From Paludibacteraceae bacterium (GTDB lineage Bacteria; Bacteroidota; Bacteroidia; Bacteroidales; Paludibacteraceae), in assembly GCA_017527905.1 (NCBI GenBank), contig JAFXPK010000004.1, positions 100,250-164,249 on the forward strand: 64,000 nt of DNA, given 5' to 3'. The position numbers were made by a program, and so were the translations under genes. Shown piece after piece: positions 9,022-17,588 of this stretch (positions are counted from its first letter, which is position 1; each line of letters opens with the position of its first letter). The notes below the pieces were generated by a model. The model did no database searches and was not told the DNA's origin. It saw only the letters and a list, made by a program, of their open reading frames with translations.

Positions 9022-10919
9022 AAAAAATTATAATTTCAGGCCTTGCGATGTTCTTTTCGGTATTCGCTTGGTCTGAGTATTCTATGATAATCCATCGCTC
9101 AGGGGGAAAACTCTCTTTCTCCGATTGTGAGAGTGTGGATAGTGTGAAGTGTGTGGGGGCGAATCTCAAGTTGTATGAGCAGGGTGAGGATGTCTCCGAA
9201 ATCCCTTTCAGAGAATTGGACAGCTTGACCTTCGTGGATGCGGATATGCTGGTTCCTCGCGACACTGTCTTTATCAGCTTCTCTGATGGCGCTGTTAGGT
9301 GCTTGAACCCTTACGAGTCTTCTGTGGAGATTAAGACGGATGGGGCGTGCGTCAACGTGAATTCGTTGGCCTACCAGAAGGATATTGTCTATCACCTTTC
9401 CGGCTCCAGTACCAATGGCTACTTCGCTATTGATTCCGAGAGAAAGTTCACGGTCATCATGAAAGATTTGACCCTGACGTCGAACAAGGAGCTTCCTCCT
9501 GTCCGTTCCTTCTCGGGAAAGACAATGACGATTAAGCTTCAGGGTAAGAATACATTAACGGACTCTGCGAATGACACCTCTAATGCTGTGATACGAAGCA
9601 AGGGACAAATCGTTTTTGAAGAATCTACTGGCTCGCTTGTGGTGAACGCAAAACAGAAGCGTGGTATCCAGACGGGTGACTATATAGAGGTTAAGAGCGG
9701 AGATATTACCGTCAATTCCGACTTGGACGATTGCGTACGTGTCAAGGATTACTTCTGGATGTCGGGTGGTAAGTTTGCCATTAACGGTGGTGGGTTGAAT
9801 GTCACGAATGGCTATTTCAGATTGGGGAATGGTTCTTTTACGGCAACTTCCAATTCCAACATGGATAAGATTAAAATCATTGACGTTGAGTCTGAACTTC
9901 TCGATGAAGATGAGATGGTGGTCACAGACGCCGAACATGGTTCTTTCTGGATGACCAGTGGTGTATTGACCATCAAATCTAGCGCAAAGGGCGCCCGCGG
10001 CATTAAGGCTGACGGTGATGTCAACATTTTGGGAGGGGAAATCAATTGCGTTTTGTCGGGCACTTCCGTATATGATGCGGAGGATGGTTCTACGAATACC
10101 ACAGCTATAAAGGCGGATGGCTATGTCAAATTTATGGATGGCGTACATGCTCTTTCTTCCACTTCCACCGCTGTGGGCTCTCGCCTCATCACGGGTGATA
10201 TGGGTGTGACCTTCGACAATGGTGTTTCCGTGGATTTGTCGAACGCGTCGTCATCCTTCTTCTATGTTAGTAATTCGGGCGAGGATAAGACGAAGGTTTG
10301 TTCGATGGTGAAGTCGGACAAAAACATCGTGTTTAACAACTGCTCCGTGCATCTTCGCGCGGAAGCTGCGAGTGACGGTGCTTTCGGTCTTATCACGGAT
10401 GCTGATATGGAGGTGAATGACAATGCGGTTGTCGTGATTGAGACAGCCTCCGCTGATGGAGTCTACGTCGATTCCGAAGCGAATGGAAAACTGATATGCA
10501 AAGGAGGATATATATCGTCGTTCTCCGGCAAGGCAAGGGCTTTCTCTTGTCCTATCTCATCTGCGGGTGGAACCTGTGTGGGTGTTGGAAAGTATAGGCA
10601 TAATGGCGGTTTCGCAGGCTCTTCGTATCAGTCTGCCCTCGATTTGGAGTATGACATGACACCTTTCCAAGTCACTGACGCGGCGGGTACGGTCTTGTTC
10701 TCCCATAATGGTAAGTTTATGGATGGTTATACGGCTGGCAAGCTTAGCATTTCTTATCCGTTCCAGAATGGCAGCTCGTATAAGTTCAAGGTGGGAGGTA
10801 CTCTGACGGGCGATGTGATTGGCACTTCCGGCTTTGTGAATAATGGTGTTTATTCAGGAGGCGAAGTGTTTGATTTCGATTCTGATAGCCGCCCGACAAT
10901 TTCGATGTCAATCAGATAA
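9018..10919 (+). CDS. Secreted carbohydrate-binding-type beta-helix protein (DUF4353/Cthe_2159-like)
   Basis: A 633-residue protein with a signal peptide (about residues 1-18). An N-terminal segment of about 60 residues ending in FRELDSLTFVDAD resembles the N-terminal domain of the preceding small protein. The central part has the recurring pattern of the Cthe_2159/DUF4353 family, such as SKGQIVFEE, GDITVNSDLDDCVRVKD and GIKADGDVNILGGEINC. Family members form a parallel beta-helix and bind plant polysaccharides such as cellulose and polygalacturonate. No T9SS sorting domain is visible at the C-terminus, although the coupled upstream gene carries one. A surface carbohydrate-related role is inferred. 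Confidence 0.82.
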   Translation: MKKIIISGLAMFFSVFAWSEYSMIIHRSGGKLSFSDCESVDSVKCVGANLKLYEQGEDVSEIPFRELDSLTFVDADMLVPRDTVFISFSDGAVRCLNPYESSVEIKTDGACVNVNSLAYQKDIVYHLSGSSTNGYFAIDSERKFTVIMKDLTLTSNKELPPVRSFSGKTMTIKLQGKNTLTDSANDTSNAVIRSKGQIVFEESTGSLVVNAKQKRGIQTGDYIEVKSGDITVNSDLDDCVRVKDYFWMSGGKFAINGGGLNVTNGYFRLGNGSFTATSNSNMDKIKIIDVESELLDEDEMVVTDAEHGSFWMTSGVLTIKSSAKGARGIKADGDVNILGGEINCVLSGTSVYDAEDGSTNTTAIKADGYVKFMDGVHALSSTSTAVGSRLITGDMGVTFDNGVSVDLSNASSSFFYVSNSGEDKTKVCSMVKSDKNIVFNNCSVHLRAEAASDGAFGLITDADMEVNDNAVVVIETASADGVYVDSEANGKLICKGGYISSFSGKARAFSCPISSAGGTCVGVGKYRHNGGFAGSSYQSALDLEYDMTPFQVTDAAGTVLFSHNGKFMDGYTAGKLSISYPFQNGSSYKFKVGGTLTGDVIGTSGFVNNGVYSGGEVFDFDSDSRPTISMSIR

Positions 10920-10937
10920 ATAAATTGCAAGGTATAG

Positions 10938-10971
10938 ACGGAGCGTTGGTAGTCGACGCTCCGTTTTTTTT
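10938..10971 (+). terminator. Rho-independent terminator after the 8545-10919 operon
   Basis: A perfect 9-bp stem, ACGGAGCGT (10938-10946) with ACGCTCCGT (10956-10964), a 9-base loop and eight T residues. It ends three bases before the vsr start codon. Confidence 0.95.
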
Positions 10972-10973
10972 AT

Positions 10974-11498
10974 ATGGATAAGATAACCCCAGAACAACGT
11001 AGTAAGACAATGTCTCGTATTCGCAGCAAGAATACGAAGCCTGAGATGATTGTCCGCAAGTTCCTCTATGCGAACGGCTTCCGTTATCGTTTGAACGTAC
11101 GTTCGTTGCCGGGCACTCCTGATATCGTCCTGAAGAAATATCACACGGCGATTTTCATCAATGGTTGCTTTTGGCATGGACATGTTTGCCAGCAGGGTAG
11201 AATGCCCAAGTCTAATGTCTCTTTTTGGGAGAATAAGATAATGCGGAATAAGGAAAGGGATGAGGAGGTGCGTGATAAGCTCCGTGCGATAGGGTGGCGT
11301 ACTATGGTGGTGTGGGAATGCCAACTGAAGCCTGCCGTGCGTCAACAGACCTTGGAGGGGATCGTCTTCCTGCTGAATGAGGCGTTCCTCGACCTGCATC
11401 GCAGGAAGCCTTTGTCCAAACCGTATTATGGCGCGGATTCTGATGGTGAGCAACGTATGGTCGCCGAGGATGCTCCTCGGTATGGATGGGAGGAATAA
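10974..11498 (+). CDS. vsr: Very short patch repair endonuclease (Vsr family)
   Basis: A 174-residue protein with the full Vsr signature: an N-terminal TPEQRSKTMSRIRSKNTKPE region, GTPDIVLKKY carrying the metal-binding Asp, and FINGCFWHGHVC with the histidine and zinc-site residues, then WENKI and GWRTMVVWEC. Vsr nicks DNA at T:G mismatches produced by deamination of 5-methylcytosine and starts short-patch repair. It usually sits beside a Dcm-type cytosine methyltransferase, but none is in this window. The gene begins just after a terminator and has no obvious promoter between, so it may depend on read-through. The C-terminal 30 residues exceed the usual core. Confidence 0.95.
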   Translation: MDKITPEQRSKTMSRIRSKNTKPEMIVRKFLYANGFRYRLNVRSLPGTPDIVLKKYHTAIFINGCFWHGHVCQQGRMPKSNVSFWENKIMRNKERDEEVRDKLRAIGWRTMVVWECQLKPAVRQQTLEGIVFLLNEAFLDLHRRKPLSKPYYGADSDGEQRMVAEDAPRYGWEE

Positions 11499-11870
11499 TC
11501 CTTAGAGGCGCATTCCTTCCCCTTTGTGGACCCCTTTTTGTCTATTTTGTATATCTGCCAACAAGAGCAGCGGAAAACTCGCTTGTTCCCCGCTAATGAT
11601 CTTCCCAGACAATAACTCTTGCCTTATGTGGTAATTGTCCTTGGATATGTGAAGACTTCTCTATTTATTCATTATGGCTTACTTTTTTGTACAGTTTGTC
11701 TCCTTTCCAATGGTATGGACAACTTCTTTTTTTATTGTGTTTTATTGTTCCTCTGAACATTGCAAAGATATGGAGACTCGGGGGTTCGTGAAATCGCTAT
11801 ATGTTGCTATTTGGACTTGTTTTTATCCCCTAAAAGAGTGTGTGGAGGATGTGCGAGGTGTTTTTTCATG
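11499..11870. other. Intergenic region, no supported gene
   Basis: About 370 bases between vsr and the tRNA terminator. A 65-codon plus-strand frame (11674-11871) exists, but it has no recognisable domain and ends at the tRNA terminator, so I do not call it. I see no RNA structure or repeat in the remainder. Confidence 0.5.
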
Positions 11871-11902
11871 AAAAAAGGCTACAGCGGATATCCGTCGTAG
11901 CC
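11871..11902 (-). terminator. Terminator of tRNA-Asn
   Basis: On the minus strand GGCTAC (11902-11897) pairs with GTAGCC (11882-11877), the inner CGG/CCG pairs close the helix, and a run of six T residues follows. It begins six bases after the tRNA 3' end. Confidence 0.9.
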
Positions 11903-11907
11903 TTTTG

Positions 11908-11981
11908 CTCTCCCTCTTGGACTTGAACCAAGGACCCCCTGATTAACAGTCAGGTGCTCTAACCGACTGAGCTAAGGAAGA
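11908..11981 (-). tRNA. tRNA-Asn (anticodon GTT)
   Basis: A 74-nt cloverleaf on the minus strand. The acceptor stem TCTTCCT pairs with AGGGAGA (one T-G wobble). The D arm contains AGCTCAGTCGGTTAGAGC. The anticodon loop CTGTTAA within CCTGA/TCAGG gives GTT, and the T arm is CTTGG-TTCAAGT-CCAAG. No CCA is encoded; the discriminator base is G. It has its own promoter (12003-12034) and terminator. Confidence 0.97.
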
Positions 11982-12002
11982 GTGTTTTTCTCTTTTGCGG
12001 TG

Positions 12003-12034
12003 CAAAGGTAAGTCGTTTTTGTGGAGTCTCCAAA
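12003..12034 (-). promoter_or_regulatory. Promoter of tRNA-Asn, Bacteroidota type
   Basis: On the minus strand TTTG (12034-12031) is followed by exactly 20 bases and then TACCTTTG (12010-12003). This matches the Bacteroidota consensus TTTG-N19-21-TAnnTTTG. The tRNA 5' end is 22 bases further on. It is the best promoter match I found in the window. Confidence 0.88.
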
Positions 12035-12056
12035 TAATTGGAGGATTATTTTTGCA

Positions 12057-13184
12057 CTATTTTTCGGTTTTCATCAACTTGTTTTCTATGATGAAGGAAA
12101 CCAACTCGTTAGCCATTCTCTTGTGGGTGGCTATAGTCGGGTGGTAATCCTCTCCGAAGGGGCCTTCCTGCGGTTTTGTCTCGAAATAGTATATGTGATT
12201 TTCCTTTCCGCCAGCGTTTTTGATGGCAGTGAGCACGCATTGACTATAGCGAGTTAGTTGGTTGGGATAGAACTCCATGGTTTCGATTAAAGCAGGTCCG
12301 ACGGCGCAGATGATTTCAGCATTGGGGTAATATCCCCTCATCCTTTGGATGAAGGCGGTGTATTCTGCGATGAACTGGATGGAGTCTACCCTGACCTTGG
12401 TGGTGCTCTCCGCCAAGAAGTCATTTGTGCCGAGGTTTAGCACCAGGATGTCTGGGATGTATTCGTTGGGGTCCCATTTCGAGTCTGATTTCGTGGCGAT
12501 GGTCTTGCCGTAGAACTGTGGAATGGTGTTCTCTGTATCCCCTTCGTAGTTCCTGCAAATGCCTCGTCCCGAGTATGCTGTGCATACGTATTGAGCGTTC
12601 AACTCCCTTGCGGTGATGGCTCCGTATGCGAGATAATTGTTCTCGTTCAGTGGGGAGAAACCCACTTTCGGGACCATGGACGACAGTTCATTGCCGTATC
12701 CGCAGGTGAGCGAGTTGCCGACAAACTCCATCTTGAGCTTTGGCAGTGCCTTAGGCGCGATCAGGAATGCGTCGGAGGAATTGTCCCCAACGGTGAACCC
12801 GAAGAATCTCACTTCCCCGACGAGGCTCTCCGTCAATTTAACCAGCTCGACGGTGTGTGTGGTGTCTTTAAGCCTTGTGGCCAGCACGTATTCGTATTGC
12901 CCTTTGTCCAACACGATCTTTTGTGGTTCTCCATCGTCGATGATGCAGTAAAACGTGTTGTGCAACCCATGGCCAGCTAAATCTTTGAATCTCGCTGTGA
13001 TGGACTTTCCCCTGAATTTGGCGAATATGGAGACTCCCGGATAGGCGAACGATACGTAGTTGGGGTTGCTCTTGTCGATACGCCCCATGTATGTGATGTA
13101 TTTGTTCGAAGACCCGTAGGTGTCTCTGTGACATCCTGAAAGAATTGTTGCCATGAGTAGCAATAAGATTGATAAGTTTTTCAT
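12057..13184 (-). CDS. SGNH-fold lipoprotein esterase, CE2-like (acetyl esterase)
   Basis: A 375-residue lipoprotein (signal peptide with lipobox LSGC, Cys18). An N-terminal beta-sandwich region of about 130 residues is followed by an SGNH hydrolase domain. The nucleophile block is GNSLTCGYG (Ser near 158), then GTNDF, and the C-terminal EDYHPTIATHKRMA supplies the Asp-x-x-His pair. The two-domain order and the GxSxTCGYG block match carbohydrate esterase family 2, which removes acetyl groups from plant polysaccharides such as xylan or glucomannan. It starts one base after the stop of the PlsC-like gene, so the two are probably in one operon. The substrate is inferred from family only. Confidence 0.85.
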   Translation of the reverse strand: MKNLSILLLLMATILSGCHRDTYGSSNKYITYMGRIDKSNPNYVSFAYPGVSIFAKFRGKSITARFKDLAGHGLHNTFYCIIDDGEPQKIVLDKGQYEYVLATRLKDTTHTVELVKLTESLVGEVRFFGFTVGDNSSDAFLIAPKALPKLKMEFVGNSLTCGYGNELSSMVPKVGFSPLNENNYLAYGAITARELNAQYVCTAYSGRGICRNYEGDTENTIPQFYGKTIATKSDSKWDPNEYIPDILVLNLGTNDFLAESTTKVRVDSIQFIAEYTAFIQRMRGYYPNAEIICAVGPALIETMEFYPNQLTRYSQCVLTAIKNAGGKENHIYYFETKPQEGPFGEDYHPTIATHKRMANELVSFIIENKLMKTEK

Positions 13185-13185
13185 G

Positions 13186-14046
13186 TTATCCTTTGTCGTT
13201 AGGTTGTACGCTTGGCCAAGGGTTCTCTACGATGCCGGCGAGTTCCACCATCTTGGCGTGGACACGGTCCCTCATTTCGTCGACGGACTCCTTCCTCGGC
13301 AGGCTCATGTCTGGGTAGATGGGTTCGCCTATGGTGATGTTGTACAATGGTTCGTCCTTCTTGAAGAACTTGTAGAGCCCTGTGCGCTTACGGTAGGTGA
13401 TGACCATTGGCACGATTGGCATCTGGTATTTGTAGGAGAAGATGAAGGCTCCCTTTCTGAACGGACGCAGTGGTTTGTAGTTGTTCCATCTGCACTCCTC
13501 AGGGAAAACGTGGATCCATGCTTTCCGCTCGTGGAGCGTGTCGAACGCCTGGTTGAATTTCTTCATGGCGCTCATGCTCTTCGGTACGGGTATGCCGCAG
13601 GTGTGGCGCATGTTGTCCCTGTCCTTCGTCTGGAAGTTGTCCGCCCAAGCGGGGTACCATAGCCTGAAACGCTTGGAGGCTTGCCATACGGCGAGGAAGT
13701 CCCACCTGTAGGCGTGGTTGCAGACGGTGATCGCACCATCCTTCAACTCTTTTTTGTACTTCTTCAGGTTCTCTCTCCCCTTGATGCGTAGCCCGAAGAT
13801 CAACGGGTTGACCCAGAAGCAGATGAAGTAGGCGCGGAAAAGGGCCCAGACATGTCCGACCTTCCACTTGAATGACTCGTCCAAGTAGGGGTAGTTCTCG
13901 TCGAACACCTCGTTGTATATGTTTTCGTAGATGAGCTTGTGGACGAACGGATCGTCCTCAGGAAAGGTGTCCTCCACGTCAGGAACGTATTCGCCTTCCT
14001 TCACTTTCATCATCTTGTAACGCTTATTCTCCAAACATGATCCCAT
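13186..14046 (-). CDS. PlsC-like 1-acyl-glycerol-phosphate acyltransferase family protein
   Basis: A 286-residue protein with the PlsC-type acyltransferase core. The HX4D motif is in NHAYRWDF, and the second block is FPEECRWN, with a G(E)P(I)YP segment later. A hydrophobic segment around residues 65-90 would anchor it in the inner membrane. Family members acylate lysophosphatidic acid or related lipids using acyl-CoA or acyl-ACP. The sequence before the core is acidic and longer than in housekeeping PlsC. The start could also be at one of the two Met codons about 11 residues in. It lies between an MBL-fold hydrolase gene and the CE2-like esterase gene, with short gaps. Confidence 0.85.
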   Translation of the reverse strand: MGSCLENKRYKMMKVKEGEYVPDVEDTFPEDDPFVHKLIYENIYNEVFDENYPYLDESFKWKVGHVWALFRAYFICFWVNPLIFGLRIKGRENLKKYKKELKDGAITVCNHAYRWDFLAVWQASKRFRLWYPAWADNFQTKDRDNMRHTCGIPVPKSMSAMKKFNQAFDTLHERKAWIHVFPEECRWNNYKPLRPFRKGAFIFSYKYQMPIVPMVITYRKRTGLYKFFKKDEPLYNITIGEPIYPDMSLPRKESVDEMRDRVHAKMVELAGIVENPWPSVQPNDKG

Positions 14047-14086
14047 AATAGCTTAGTTATATGTAGGTTAAACTCTTATTAAATTC

Positions 14087-14743
14087 TTAACTCTTAATTA
14101 TCTTAATGATTTCCGGGTTGCACTCCTTCTCATGCCCCAACGTGGCTGGTTCCCCATGTCCGCTGTAGAGCATGGTGTCGTCGGGTAGGGGAAGAAGCTT
14201 TTCCTTGATGCTTTTCACCAGGGTGTCGTAGTTGCCTCGGTGCATGTCCGTCCTTCCGATGCCTCCCTCCAGGATGGTGTCTCCCACGAAGGCGCAATGC
14301 TCCTTCTCCTCGTAGAAGGCGAGTCCTCCAGGGGAATGCCCCGGCACCTGCAGCACGTTGAGACGGATGCTTCCCACCTCCACCACGTCTCCGTCCACCA
14401 AGTATCCTTTGAGCGGCAACGCCTCGTCGTCCATCGGCATGTTGAACATGACCAGCAGATCCTGGTAGTGGTTGAGGAAGGTGATGTCCTTCTTGCAGGC
14501 CTCCGCTCCCACACCGAACGTCTCCTCCACGAACCGTTGCCCGTAGATGTGGTCGAAGTGCAGGTGCGTGTCTATCACCCGTTTGATTTTTAGATTATTG
14601 CTTATGATATAATCCTTGAATGTTTCCCTTTCCTCCGCACTCTGACAACCAGGGTCGATGACGATCGCTTCGTTGGTCTTTTCGTCTATGAGCACGTAGG
14701 TGTTTACGTTCAATACGTTGAATGTGAAACGTTTAACAATCAT
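14087..14743 (-). CDS. Metallo-beta-lactamase-fold hydrolase (glyoxalase II-like)
   Basis: A 218-residue cytoplasmic protein with the complete metal-binding set: THLHFDH (HxHxDH), GHSPGG, GDTILEGGIGRTD and YSGHGEPATLG. It resembles the short glyoxalase II-like (YcbL-type) group, which hydrolyses thioesters or related small substrates. It lacks the C-terminal substrate-binding helices of full glyoxalase II. It is the first gene of a minus-strand group with the PlsC-like and CE2-like genes. A TATATTTG -7 element lies 40 bases before the start. The actual substrate is unknown. Confidence 0.92.
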   Translation of the reverse strand: MIVKRFTFNVLNVNTYVLIDEKTNEAIVIDPGCQSAEERETFKDYIISNNLKIKRVIDTHLHFDHIYGQRFVEETFGVGAEACKKDITFLNHYQDLLVMFNMPMDDEALPLKGYLVDGDVVEVGSIRLNVLQVPGHSPGGLAFYEEKEHCAFVGDTILEGGIGRTDMHRGNYDTLVKSIKEKLLPLPDDTMLYSGHGEPATLGHEKECNPEIIKIIKS

Positions 14744-14782
14744 TTCTTAGAATTATGGTTTGTCCATCCGTATAAAATTAGG

Positions 14783-14790
14783 CAAATATA
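14783..14790 (-). promoter_or_regulatory. Candidate -7 element for the MBL-fold hydrolase gene
   Basis: The minus strand reads TATATTTG, an exact match to TAnnTTTG, 40 bases before the start codon. A good -33 TTTG at the usual spacing is not obvious. Confidence 0.5.
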
Positions 14791-14856
14791 TGCTTTTTTT
14801 GTGAAAAAATGGGTGGATTAATGCTTTCTTTGGCACTAATTGAGCAAAATTTACGT

Positions 14857-14864
14857 TACTTTCG
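14857..14864 (+). promoter_or_regulatory. Candidate -7 element for the DUF3109-M16 operon
   Basis: TACTTTCG differs from TAnnTTTG at one base and lies about 40 bases before the start at 14903. A TTTG at 14829 is 24 bases upstream, slightly longer than usual spacing. Confidence 0.45.
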
Positions 14865-14902
14865 CGCATTGAAACAGCGTTGAAATATAAAGGGTAGGGA
14901 TT

Positions 14903-15493
14903 ATGATGATTCAAATCGATGATACGATCATTTCCACGGACCTCTTCGACACGAGGTTCTGTTGCGACTTGTCTGTATGCAAGGGCGAGTGTTGCGTGGA
15001 GGGTGACTCCGGCGCCCCGTTGGAGCAGGCAGAATTGGCTAAGCTAGAGGAGGTGTTGCCTGTCGTGTGGGATGACCTGTCCGAAAAATCCAAGGCGGTG
15101 ATCGAACGACAGGGGGTCTCTTATGTGGACGTTGAGGGCGATTTGGTCACCTCTATCGTGGGGCAAGGGGAGTGTGTCTTTTCCCGGTTCGAGGAGGACG
15201 GCACTTGCATATGTGCGATAGAGAAGGCGTACCGGGAGGGCCGTGTCGGTTTCTACAAACCGATATCCTGCCATCTGTACCCTGTCCGTCTGGAGACGCT
15301 CCGGAATGGTACCGTGGCCCTGAACGTTCATCGTTGGAAGGTCTGCCGTTGCGCTTTCGCCAAGGGGCAGGAGGAGAACGTGCCGCTGTATGTCTTCCTG
15401 AAGGAACCTCTGATCCGCCGCTTCGGCAAGGATTGGTACGAGAAGGTGGAGATAGCCGCCGAGGAACTGAAAAAGATGGAGGATCGTGGATGA
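14903..15493 (+). CDS. DUF3109 family protein
   Basis: A 196-residue cysteine-rich cytoplasmic protein. It matches the DUF3109 pattern widespread in Bacteroidota: a FCCDLSVCKGECC cluster near residues 23-35, GQGECVFSR, CICAIEKAYREG, and KPISCHLYPVR. The spaced cysteines suggest a metal or iron-sulfur site, as in related cysteine-cluster proteins, but the function is not established. Its stop overlaps the next gene's start by four bases, so it is coupled to the M16 peptidase. Confidence 0.88.
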   Translation: MMIQIDDTIISTDLFDTRFCCDLSVCKGECCVEGDSGAPLEQAELAKLEEVLPVVWDDLSEKSKAVIERQGVSYVDVEGDLVTSIVGQGECVFSRFEEDGTCICAIEKAYREGRVGFYKPISCHLYPVRLETLRNGTVALNVHRWKVCRCAFAKGQEENVPLYVFLKEPLIRRFGKDWYEKVEIAAEELKKMEDRG

Positions 15494-16728
15494 AGGAGCC
15501 CCCTATATCATACAAGAAACTGCCTAATGGTGTCCGCTTGGTGCACCTGCGTGACAGAAGCCCGGTGGCCTACTGCGGTTTCGTCGTGAACGTGGGTACG
15601 CGCGACGAGCTTCCGGAGGAGTCCGGCATGGCGCATTTCGTCGAACACCTGCTCTTCAAGGGTACGCGGAAACGCAAGGCTTGGCATATCCTGAACCGTG
15701 TGGAATCGGTGGGGGGCGAACTGAACGCCTACACGACCAAGGAGGAGACTTTCGTCTACGCCACGGTGCTGACTACCCACTTCGAACGGGCGATGGAGCT
15801 CTGCGCCGATGTGGTCTTCCATTCCACCTTCCCTCAGAAGGAGATGGACAAGGAGGTGGATGTCATCATCGACGAGATACAGTCCTACAAGGATTCTCCG
15901 TCCGAACTGATCTACGACGATTTCGAGAACATGATCTTCTCTGGCTCCCCGATGGGACGGTATATTTTGGGCGATAAGAAAGCCCTGAAACACTACGTTT
16001 CGGAGGATGTCCGCAGGTTCGTGGACCGCACCTACTCGGCGGACAGGATACTGTTCTTCTCTATCGGTAACATCGATTTCAAGCGTATCGAGCGCTGGGC
16101 GGAGAAGTATTTCATGGAGGTGCCGGCGTTGGCCTCAAACACCTCTCGTGGTGCGCTTCCCCTCTATGTGCCGCAACAGAAGCTTATCAGGAAGAACACC
16201 TGCCAGTCTCACGTGATGATTGGTACCCGTGCCTTCGATCTGAACGATGATAGACGTCTGGCTTTTGGCTTGGTTAACAATATATTGGGCGGAACGGGCA
16301 TGAACAGCCGGCTGAATCTCCTGCTGCGGGAGCGGAACGGTATGGCCTATAATGTGGAATCGGTATTTACCCCTTATTCGGACACGGGCATCTTCTCCGT
16401 CTATTTCGGGACGGACGAGAAGAACAGGGAGAAGTGCACCTCTTTGGTGATGGGCGAACTGAAGCGTATGTACACCGAACTGATTCCTCCGCACAAACTG
16501 CTTCAACTGAAGAAACAGTGGCTGGGACAACTGACGATAGCCCAGGAAAATCGGGAGAATCTGGTCCTCTCCTTGGCGCGTAGCTTCCTCTATTTCGACA
16601 AGTTCGAGTCGCTCGATTATGTGGCGGAGCAGTTGGATAAGATCACGCCCGAGATGTTGCTGGATGTCTCCTCCGAACTTCTCCGCGAGGACAACCTATC
16701 TGTTTTGACCTATTCGGGCAAGGCGTAA
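15490..16728 (+). CDS. M16-family zinc peptidase (insulinase/processing-peptidase type)
   Basis: A 412-residue protein with the inverted zinc motif HFVEH (about residues 54-58) followed by the downstream Glu of the ETFVYATV region, as in M16B peptidases. The C-terminal half contains GGTGMNSRL and the RERNGMAYNVES segment typical of the second M16 domain. The start is the ATG at 15490, which overlaps the DUF3109 stop (ATGA); a longer open frame reaching back to 15172 merely overlaps the upstream gene. No signal peptide is seen, so it may be cytoplasmic. Bacterial M16B proteins degrade peptides or process precursors; the substrate is unknown. Confidence 0.93.
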   Translation: MKEPPISYKKLPNGVRLVHLRDRSPVAYCGFVVNVGTRDELPEESGMAHFVEHLLFKGTRKRKAWHILNRVESVGGELNAYTTKEETFVYATVLTTHFERAMELCADVVFHSTFPQKEMDKEVDVIIDEIQSYKDSPSELIYDDFENMIFSGSPMGRYILGDKKALKHYVSEDVRRFVDRTYSADRILFFSIGNIDFKRIERWAEKYFMEVPALASNTSRGALPLYVPQQKLIRKNTCQSHVMIGTRAFDLNDDRRLAFGLVNNILGGTGMNSRLNLLLRERNGMAYNVESVFTPYSDTGIFSVYFGTDEKNREKCTSLVMGELKRMYTELIPPHKLLQLKKQWLGQLTIAQENRENLVLSLARSFLYFDKFESLDYVAEQLDKITPEMLLDVSSELLREDNLSVLTYSGKA

Positions 16729-16856
16729 TTCGTCTTGTTTGGACGGCTCTTTGTGTGGATTTGAGATGGTTCATACAAATAAATAGCAAGCAAATTGATG
16801 GTGTTTTTGGCCATTCAACCATGAATTTAATATACCAACGATAAAAACACATGTAG

Positions 16857-17588
16857 ATGAAAAATAGTTCTATTTTATTGATAATCTTTCTGCTAATCGT
16901 TTTCGGATGTACGGAGAAGGGGCAAAATCCCGGCATCAGCCAGGGTGATTCTCTTTGCATCTCGAAGGAAGGCGAATGGAAGTCTGGAATTGTTGGTGCT
17001 GAAGCGTCAGGAAATAGTGTTATGAACGCAGATGATATTGATTATCAAAGCCTTGATAGTATGCTTTCGTATATGACAAAGTTTGAGAACCAGATAAAGT
17101 ACAGGAAAGAAACCAAGGACATTTCTTGGGAATATTACAAGGAAATGACAGGTAAGGATAAAAGCGCCTTGGGTGATGTCGGTGACTATTTCAAAGTGAT
17201 CAAAAGAATTTATGACTCAAAAAATATATGTTTGATATATATATTAACAATAGATGAAGAATTATTTGATCACAAACATTTACAAGACATTTACGTATTA
17301 TATAAGAACGGATTACTCTCTTTAATATCAGTTGATAATGAGAAATCAGATGATTTCCTTACCACAATGGATTCAAATACATTTAAGTGTGATGGACAAA
17401 GATTTTATTTCGATTTAAAAGGGAAGTGTATAAGGGCATTAGAAAAGAAATACGAATATATTGATTCGCCAGAACTCCCGTTGCAATATATCGATTCACT
17501 ATCTAAGCATACACCGTATATAGAATCGAACTGCACAATGGGTGATTCTATTAGAAATGAGTTGACCAAATTGTTGGAGAGGTACTGA
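16857..17588 (+). CDS. Hypothetical lipoprotein
   Basis: A 243-residue protein with a lipoprotein signal (lipobox IVFGC, Cys18). I do not recognise the rest. It is acidic, has no transmembrane segment after the signal, and has a central IYILTIDEELFDH segment. The gene is more AT-rich than its neighbours, especially after about 17200, as are the other unknown genes of the accessory region. It stands alone between the M16 peptidase and the giant T9SS cargo. Family and role are unknown. Confidence 0.75.
   Translation: MKNSSILLIIFLLIVFGCTEKGQNPGISQGDSLCISKEGEWKSGIVGAEASGNSVMNADDIDYQSLDSMLSYMTKFENQIKYRKETKDISWEYYKEMTGKDKSALGDVGDYFKVIKRIYDSKNICLIYILTIDEELFDHKHLQDIYVLYKNGLLSLISVDNEKSDDFLTTMDSNTFKCDGQRFYFDLKGKCIRALEKKYEYIDSPELPLQYIDSLSKHTPYIESNCTMGDSIRNELTKLLERY

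Noticed and set aside
11674..11871. 65-codon plus-strand frame near tRNA-Asn
   Set aside because: No recognisable domain, no promoter seen, and the frame runs to the tRNA terminator. It is possible but not supportable.
15172..15489. N-terminal extension of the M16 peptidase
   Set aside because: The frame is open back to 15172 but lies fully within the DUF3109 gene. The ATG at 15490, coupled by ATGA, gives a normal M16 start.
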